Below, piece after piece: positions 58,467 through 63,722 of a stretch of 63,722 nt of DNA (position 1 is the first letter of the stretch; each line of letters opens with the position of its first letter). The position numbers and the translations under genes are program-made. Below the pieces are notes generated by a model, which worked only from the letters and a program-made list of their open reading frames with translations, did not search any database and was not told the DNA's origin. The stretch is from Pseudoselenomonas ruminantium (lineage in GTDB: Bacteria; Bacillota; Negativicutes; Selenomonadales; Selenomonadaceae), in contig SVBZ01000050.1 of assembly GCA_015058575.1 (NCBI GenBank), positions 1 to 63,722 of the forward strand, in the 5' to 3' direction.

Positions 58467-60371
58467 ATGATAATCACAATCGAGAATTTTGCCAAGAGTT
58501 ATGGGGAAAAGCAGTTGTTCCAGGGTGTTGATTTCAGCATGGACGCAGGCGACAAGGTCGGTATCGTTGGCATCAACGGCACTGGCAAATCGACCTTCCT
58601 CAAGACGATTGCCGGGCTTACGCCGGTAGATGAGGGCTCGATGGTCACGAAGAAGGGCTTGCGCATTGAGTATCTGGCGCAGGACAAGATATTTGAGCCG
58701 GAAAACACCGTCCTAATGGAGGTGTTCCGGGGCATGACGCCTTTGATGCAGGCGTTGCGTGGCTATGAGCTGGCTTTGGCGGAATCGGCGCAGCATCCTG
58801 AAGATAAAAGGGTCCAGCAAGAAATCATGACTTATACAGCTAAGATTGATGAACTGGATGGCTGGCAGATTGAAAGTGCGGCCAAGACGGTGCTCATGAA
58901 ATTGGGTATTGGTGACTATACGGAAAAAGCCGGCACATTATCGGGCGGCCAGCAGAAGCGTCTGGCCTTGGCAACGGCGCTTATACAGCCGTGTGACCTG
59001 CTGCTTTTGGATGAGCCGACGAACCATCTCGACAGTGAGTCGATTGTCTGGCTGGAGGAGTATCTCAAGGGACAGAAATGTGCGGTACTGATGGTTACCC
59101 ATGACCGCTATTTCCTCGATCATACGGCTACGAAGATTCTCGAGCTTGATAAGGGAAAAGCCTATACTTACAGCGGCAATTATTCGGAATTCCTTGAGCA
59201 GAAGGCTGCGCGCATCGAGCGGGAGCAGGCCAGTGAGCAGAAGCGGCAGAATTTCCTGCGCAATGAGCTTAAATGGCTGCGTCGTGGCGCGCAGGCGCGC
59301 TCGACGAAGCAGAAGGCGCGCATCGAACGCTATGAGGAAGTGAAAAATCAAAGCGTCGATCTCGATCGGGGAACGGTTGAGATCGGTTTGGCCGGCAGCC
59401 GTTTGGGCCGGACGGTCATTGAGCTTGATCATGTCCACTACGAGGTGGACGGGCGAACCATCATCAAGGATTTTTCCTATACCTTGCTTCGCAATGACCG
59501 TGTGGGCATACTCGGTCCTAATGGCACGGGCAAGTCTACCCTGCTCAACATCTTGGCGGGGCGGCTGCAGCCGACAAGTGGTACGGTTACCATTGGACAG
59601 ACCGTCAAGATCGGTTATTTCACGCAGCGCAGTGTGGAAATGGACGAACGCCTGCGGGCTATCGAGTATATCCAGGAGGCAGCACATCATATTACGCTGG
59701 CCGATGGCACGCGCATTTCGGCTTCGCAGCTCATGGAGCGGTTCCTGTTCCCTGGTGATCTGCAATGGACGCCGATTTCCCGGCTTTCGGGGGGTGAGAA
59801 GCGGCGGTTGTATCTTTTGCGTGTGCTCATGGAGGAGCCGAATGTGCTGCTGCTTGATGAGCCGACCAACGACTTGGACCTTGAAACCATGTCGGTGCTT
59901 GAGGCATTCATCGATGATTTCTGCGGGGCTATCGTATTTGTTTCCCATGACCGCTTTTTTGTTGACCGCCTCGCGGACAAGGTGTTTGCCTATGAGTCTG
60001 ATGGCAGCTTGACGATGTATGCAGGTGGTTATTCCTATTATCAGGAAAAGCTTGCGGCTAAGGCTGCAGTTCTTTCGGAAGTGCCAGCAGGGAAGCCGCA
60101 GTCTGTAAAGGAACCGGCCAAGAGTGCACCGCGTACGGAGTCAAGACCCAAGCTGACCTTCAAGGAACAGAAGGAGTATGCAGAAATCGAGGGCATCATT
60201 GCGAGCAAGGAAGGGGAGCTCAAGGTGATACAGCTCCAGATGGAGCAGCACGCAGCCGATTATGGCCGCTTGAACGAATTGAGTAAAGAGGAGAACCGGT
60301 TGCAGGCAGAGCTTGAGCATTTGATGGAGCGTTGGGCATATTTGGAGGAAATTGCTGAAAAGCAGCAATGA
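58467..60371 (+). CDS. ABC-F family ATPase, Uup-like
   Basis: A 634-residue soluble protein with two ATPase domains. Walker A motifs are GINGTGKST (near 35-43) and GPNGTGKST (near 349-357), with the signature LSGGQQKRLALA and LSGGEKRRLYLL. An inter-domain linker is rich in Arg (WLRRGAQARSTKQKARIER). The C-terminal coiled coil (about 555-634) is the Uup/ABC_tran_CTD type. ABC-F proteins act on the ribosome; Uup also affects DNA branch processing. A TATAAT at 58427 without a clear -35 probably starts transcription. Confidence 0.92.
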   Translation: MIITIENFAKSYGEKQLFQGVDFSMDAGDKVGIVGINGTGKSTFLKTIAGLTPVDEGSMVTKKGLRIEYLAQDKIFEPENTVLMEVFRGMTPLMQALRGYELALAESAQHPEDKRVQQEIMTYTAKIDELDGWQIESAAKTVLMKLGIGDYTEKAGTLSGGQQKRLALATALIQPCDLLLLDEPTNHLDSESIVWLEEYLKGQKCAVLMVTHDRYFLDHTATKILELDKGKAYTYSGNYSEFLEQKAARIEREQASEQKRQNFLRNELKWLRRGAQARSTKQKARIERYEEVKNQSVDLDRGTVEIGLAGSRLGRTVIELDHVHYEVDGRTIIKDFSYTLLRNDRVGILGPNGTGKSTLLNILAGRLQPTSGTVTIGQTVKIGYFTQRSVEMDERLRAIEYIQEAAHHITLADGTRISASQLMERFLFPGDLQWTPISRLSGGEKRRLYLLRVLMEEPNVLLLDEPTNDLDLETMSVLEAFIDDFCGAIVFVSHDRFFVDRLADKVFAYESDGSLTMYAGGYSYYQEKLAAKAAVLSEVPAGKPQSVKEPAKSAPRTESRPKLTFKEQKEYAEIEGIIASKEGELKVIQLQMEQHAADYGRLNELSKEENRLQAELEHLMERWAYLEEIAEKQQ

Positions 60372-60406
60372 CTTATAAATTCAAGAGGTAAAAGGAGATA
60401 GTAACC

Positions 60407-61696
60407 ATGGCATTCGACAAGAATCTATTTGAGGACATCATCCGGGAATTTACGGTAAATGGCGACGAGCTGCAAGAGATTGCAGCAGACTTCCGCTATG
60501 ACTTGGTCAAGGGGCTCGAAAACCCTGACGAGTCTTCGCTGCGCATGCTCAAATCGTATGTAGGCTTGCCGACGGGCAAGGAGACAGGCGAGTACCTCGC
60601 ACTGGACTTTGGCGGCACGAATGTACGTGTACTGCGTATCCGTCTCGAGGGTGCGGGCAAGTTTGAGGTAGTCAAGAAGGTTGCCAAACCGTTGCGCGTG
60701 GAAGGTGTCTACGATTTTGTCGGTGCTGGTTCGACGGCTGAGCAGATGTTTGACTTCATTGCTGAGCTCGTGGATGAAGCCGTGGAAGGTGACCATGAGA
60801 CGAAGTATCTGCTGGGCCATACGTTTTCCTTCCCTTCGGAGCAGACGGATCTCTACAATGCCAAACTTATCATTTGGACGAAGGAATTTGCAACGGCTGG
60901 TGTCGAGGGTGAGGTAGTCAACGATCTGCTCAAGGCAGCCTTGCATCGCCAGGGCATCGATAATGTCGAGCCGACGGCGGTCATCAACGATACGGTTGCA
61001 GTATTGCTGGCCGCTGCTTACAAGCAGCCGGATATCTACATCGGCTCAATCTATGCGACGGGCCATAATACCTGCTATCTTGAGCCGTATGCTGACAGTG
61101 CCGCTGAACCGATGATCCTGAATCTGGAGTCGGGCGGATTCATGAAGCTGGTACCAAACCGTTTTGATGTCGAGTACGATAAGAATTCGGAGAAACCGGG
61201 TGAGCAGCGTCTTGAGAAGATGGTTTCGGGCCGTTATATGGGCGAGCTGTTTGGTATGGCTATGGCTGAACTGTTGGGGGAAAAAGGTAAAGCCTATGGC
61301 TTCACGAGCATCGATATGAGCAATATCATTGTCGATGAGAGTGCTAAACGCGCACAGGTTGCAGAAATTGTAGCGGCGAAAACAGGCAAGACGCTGGACG
61401 CAGAGGACTGTGAGCTTGTCCAGCAACTGGCTTCTGCGCTGGTTGTCCGTTCAGCCCGTCTGGTAACAGCCTCGTTTGTCGGCATCATCTGGCAGCAGGC
61501 TGGCAAGGGCAAACCACAGAAGCAGCATATTGCCATTGATGGCTCGGTCTACGAGAAGATGCCGCTGGCGAAAGAGAACATCATGCGTGCGCTCTCGGAG
61601 CTTTTGGGCGAAGATGCAGCAGAAATCGATACAGTATTGGAAAATGGCGGCTCGGGGCTTGGTGCAGCTATTGCAGCCGCAATGTCTCAGAAATAA
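60407..61696 (+). CDS. Hexokinase (eukaryotic-type HXK family)
   Basis: Phosphorylates hexoses with ATP. The 429-residue product has two actin-fold halves typical of the eukaryotic-style hexokinase family, not the smaller bacterial glucokinase. LALDFGGTNVRVLRI binds phosphate, LGHTFSFPSEQ and VINDTVAVLLAAAY hold the catalytic loop (D in NDT), and NGGSGLGAAIAAA closes the second half. Ribosome-binding site AAAGGAGA. The mannose-type PTS already brings in phosphorylated sugar, so this enzyme would serve free hexoses released inside the cell (inference). Confidence 0.9.
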   Translation: MAFDKNLFEDIIREFTVNGDELQEIAADFRYDLVKGLENPDESSLRMLKSYVGLPTGKETGEYLALDFGGTNVRVLRIRLEGAGKFEVVKKVAKPLRVEGVYDFVGAGSTAEQMFDFIAELVDEAVEGDHETKYLLGHTFSFPSEQTDLYNAKLIIWTKEFATAGVEGEVVNDLLKAALHRQGIDNVEPTAVINDTVAVLLAAAYKQPDIYIGSIYATGHNTCYLEPYADSAAEPMILNLESGGFMKLVPNRFDVEYDKNSEKPGEQRLEKMVSGRYMGELFGMAMAELLGEKGKAYGFTSIDMSNIIVDESAKRAQVAEIVAAKTGKTLDAEDCELVQQLASALVVRSARLVTASFVGIIWQQAGKGKPQKQHIAIDGSVYEKMPLAKENIMRALSELLGEDAAEIDTVLENGGSGLGAAIAAAMSQK

Positions 61697-61752
61697 GGGC
61701 GTAGTCCGCAGACTTTGGCGTTGCGCTCGTTTCCCGCGAAGGAGTTCCTTTT

Positions 61753-63114
61753 ATGCAAGCAGAACAATCACTGAATATGAATCTCTCGCAGCATCTGGCA
61801 ATGACAATGAAGATGCAGCAAGCCATTCAGATTTTGCAGTTATCGGCACAAGATCTGCGGGCGGAGATTGAAAAAGAATATCTGGAGAATCCTGCGCTGG
61901 AAATGGACTATGGAGACGGAGCACCGGCGGATGGCGAACTCTTGCAGGCGGAAAATCTGTCAAGAATCCGTGACTATCTTGGGGAAGAAAATGGCTCAAC
62001 GGGGTATTTTACCGATGAGCAGGAACATGGTGCCGAGGCGGCTGATGCCGAAGTGCAGACGCTGGAGGATGAGCTCCTTGAGCAGGTGAAGTTCACTTTC
62101 CGTAAGGTGGAAGAGCGCGCAATCGCTACGTTTATTGTCGGTTCGATCGATGAGCGGGGCTATCTGGTGGTGCCGCTTACGGAAGTCGCCCGGGCCATGC
62201 AAGTTACAGTGGCTGAGGCTGAGGCTGTACTGCAGCAGGTGCAGGCGTTTGAGCCAGCTGGTGTGGGTGCTCGCGACCTTGCAGAGTGTCTGCGCCTGCA
62301 GGCACAACGGCAGGGAATCTATGAAGGGTTGGTAGCAGCGGTCATTGAGCATCATCTTGATGATGTTGCCGAGGCACGTCTCAAGGAGATTGCTGCTGCT
62401 GAGCATTGCCGTCCGCAGGAGGTGCAGCTGGCCGTTGATATTGTCCGTCGCCTGGACCCCAAGCCGGGTGCAGCTTATGGCGGCGAGGCGGCAGCTTTTA
62501 TCACGCCGGATGTGCTCGTGCAGGAAATCGATGGTGAGTATCGTGTGAGCTTCAATGATAATTATGTGCCCCGGCTCCGGATATCGGCGGCTTACCAGCA
62601 TGCTGAATCGTTTGATGCTGAGACGCGTAAGTATATTACGCAGCGCTTGAATGCGGCGGCGTGGCTCATCAACAGTATCGAACAGCGGCGGACGACTATC
62701 CGCCGTGTAGTCGAGGAAATCCTGCGCCGGCAGCCGGAATTCATGACGCAGGGCAAGACAGCCCTGCGTCCGATGACGATGAAAGACGTTGCGGATGCTA
62801 TCGGCGTTCATGAGTCGACAGTCAGCCGGGCTGTGGCCAATAAATACGTGCAGCTTCCCAATGGCATCATGGCCTTGCGGCGGTTCTTCTCGGCGAATCT
62901 GGCCAAGAGTGGCAGTGGTGAGGATTTCGCGGCGGTACAGGCCAAGGCGGCCATCGAGGAGCTGATAAAGGGCGAAGATCCGCATCGGCCGCTTAGCGAT
63001 CAGAAACTCTGCGAACTGCTCAAAGACCGCCAAATGGATATTTCACGCCGGACGGTTATGAAATACCGCGAGCAGTTAGGGTATCCATCATCGGTCAAGC
63101 GTAAACGCTATTGA
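61753..63114 (+). CDS. rpoN: RNA polymerase sigma-54 factor
   Basis: A 453-residue alternative sigma factor. The N-terminal activator-interacting region is Gln/Leu-rich (LAMTMKMQQAIQILQLS). The core-binding region spans about 80-270. The C-terminus has the helix-turn-helix (KDVADAIGVHESTVSRAVANK) and the RpoN box SRRTVMKYREQLGYPSS near 434-450, which reads the -24 element. It works with activators such as the LevR-type protein at 41292 and the promoter at 44311. ATG after AAGGAG. Confidence 0.96.
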   Translation: MQAEQSLNMNLSQHLAMTMKMQQAIQILQLSAQDLRAEIEKEYLENPALEMDYGDGAPADGELLQAENLSRIRDYLGEENGSTGYFTDEQEHGAEAADAEVQTLEDELLEQVKFTFRKVEERAIATFIVGSIDERGYLVVPLTEVARAMQVTVAEAEAVLQQVQAFEPAGVGARDLAECLRLQAQRQGIYEGLVAAVIEHHLDDVAEARLKEIAAAEHCRPQEVQLAVDIVRRLDPKPGAAYGGEAAAFITPDVLVQEIDGEYRVSFNDNYVPRLRISAAYQHAESFDAETRKYITQRLNAAAWLINSIEQRRTTIRRVVEEILRRQPEFMTQGKTALRPMTMKDVADAIGVHESTVSRAVANKYVQLPNGIMALRRFFSANLAKSGSGEDFAAVQAKAAIEELIKGEDPHRPLSDQKLCELLKDRQMDISRRTVMKYREQLGYPSSVKRKRY

Positions 63115-63141
63115 TATAGAGTTCCCATAAAGCTGAACCTT

Positions 63142-63176
63142 AACGGTAGTAGCAAATTTGCTGCTACCGTTTTTTA
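63142..63176 (+). terminator. Terminator of rpoN
   Basis: AACGGTAGTAGCA against TGCTGCTACCGTT (one G-T), AATT loop, then T run. Confidence 0.93.
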
Positions 63177-63198
63177 TGTAGTAAGAGCGTAGAAATAA

Positions 63199-63498
63199 AT
63201 TGCAGTTTGTAGTTTAGTACGTGCTTAAAATAAACTCGGTAAAACTCAGCTTGGGCGGGGGCGGGTGCACTTTTTCTCCGCTCCCGCTAAATGACCCGCG
63301 CCGATATTTTAGTACGTATCTAGCAACATGTGCCGGGCAGGCCGGCGGCACGCCAATACATCGTGTCGTTCTAGATAGTATTTGTTGCGGGCCATCCCTC
63401 ACTGCGTTCGGGCAGTCGCTCCCGCTGCGAAGAAAGTGTACCCGCCCCCGCCCTCTGCTAGGTTTGGATAAGCCTGCTCTGCTGCGGCGATAGGTCAC
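63199..63498. repeat. Compound inverted repeat, non-coding
   Basis: No supportable gene from 63177 to 63722. Outer arms at 63253-63273 and 63433-63453 match as inverted repeats at about 20 of 21 positions (core GGGCGGGGGCGGGT). Inside them, TATCTAG and CTAGATA (near 63317 and 63373) form a second pair, and TGCCG/CGGCGGCA a third. TTAGTACGT occurs twice in direct orientation (63214 and 63309). The stretch 63199-63213 mirrors one near 130-144. Candidate dispersed or MITE-like repeat. Confidence 0.5.
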
Positions 63499-63602
63499 GA
63501 ATTACATCGATGTGCTTGTGACGGGAGCAACGGTTCATGCAAATTTGTTCATACGGATGTCAGGGGCGAACGGGGGAGTGATTCTTTCTGTCTGGAGCGA
63601 CT

Positions 63603-63713
63603 GTCCTGCGCAGCAGGACTGGGCCGTAAGCGCATAGGCTAGAAATAGATGTGTACGCCGCGACCTGGTAACGGGAGCAGGTCACTAAGTCCGCAAAACC
63701 TTGCGAACGGCCC
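63603..63713 (+). other. Structured non-coding stretch at the window end
   Basis: GTCCTGC-GCA-GCAGGAC forms a tight hairpin (63603-63619). It is followed by GGGCCG (63621-63626) pairing with CGGCCC (63708-63713), continued by CGCA/TGCG, and enclosing GACCTG/CAGGTC (63662-63683). The fold looks RNA-like, but I cannot match it to RNase P, tmRNA, 6S or an rRNA start. Confidence 0.4.
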
Positions 63714-63722
63714 ATTTTAGCG

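Noticed and set aside
63214..63498. Two opposite-strand open frames of 90-94 codons at the right end
   Set aside because: They lie over the inverted repeat, have no ribosome-binding site, and their products look like translated GC-rich repeat.
63603..63722. Start of an rRNA operon, RNase P RNA or tmRNA
   Set aside because: No 16S 5' sequence, no RNase P core and no tRNA-like tmRNA end could be found.

Overview
The window looks like a chromosomal segment of a motile, anaerobic, diderm Firmicute of the Negativicutes, most likely Selenomonadaceae. This is inferred from the gene content and from protein sequences that look like that group. There is an LtaS-type phosphoglycerol transferase and an EptA-like phosphoethanolamine transferase, an anaerobic class III ribonucleotide reductase, a sigma-54-driven mannose-family PTS with its LevR-type activator, a sigma-28-type promoter in front of a FliD-like protein, and chemotaxis and c-di-GMP genes. 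Coding density is high. Most transcription units end in clear stem-loop/T-tract terminators, several of them shared between convergent genes. Both window edges are non-coding and repeat-like, so the window may be a contig that broke at repeats (inference).

Layout. 1-296: non-coding, with a REP-like palindrome and the promoter and leader of rpsF-ssb-rpsR (297-1317). 1392-10363: CLC antiporter, DeoR regulator, then an envelope block (phosphoglycerol transferase, YdjC-type deacetylase, family 2 glycosyltransferase, DUF6056-like membrane protein) and a radical SAM protein. 10542-17821: small membrane protein, EptA-like transferase, OhrR-like regulator, nrdD with tandem NrdR-box candidates, PilZ protein and FliD-like protein. 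18039-25568: pyruvate kinase with a structured leader, secG, esterase, rnr, smpB and an amino acid permease. 25685-34992: chemoreceptor, CheB, an orphan exported protein, two identical tRNA-Thr genes, a secreted TPR protein coupled to a MoxR/VWA pair, and an HD-GYP protein. 35184-40663: CstA-type transporter, a CopA copper ATPase with a C-terminal CopZ-like domain, and a GGDEF protein. 40753-48192: DUF3887-like protein, LevR-type activator, mannose-type EIIA/B/C/D and pfkA. 48258-53239: a second GGDEF protein, lysA, a lipoprotein and a DUF1232 protein. 53276-63114: topB, DEAD-box helicase, CNNM/CorC protein, Uup-type ABC-F, hexokinase and rpoN. 63115-63722: non-coding, rich in inverted repeats.

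How the parts connect. Sugar uptake and glycolysis are well represented: mannose-type PTS, 6-phosphofructokinase, hexokinase and pyruvate kinase. RpoN, the LevR-type activator and a textbook -24/-12 promoter all lie in this window, so the PTS circuit can be read from the sequence. Its control regions share a repeated GTATCA/TGATAC element. Motility and signalling genes (chemoreceptor, CheB, PilZ, two GGDEF, one HD-GYP, the FliD-like protein) are scattered rather than in one operon, and both response-regulator receiver domains lack the phosphoacceptor aspartate.

The observations most worth checking are: the strong Shine-Dalgarno site inside copA that could release a free CopZ-like chaperone; the apparent loss of the glycyl-radical tail of NrdD; the GTATCA element array at the PTS locus; the structured leader of pyruvate kinase; and the compound inverted repeat at the right end. 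No CRISPR array, rRNA gene, intact insertion sequence or prophage was seen. No gene system here is clearly new to biology.
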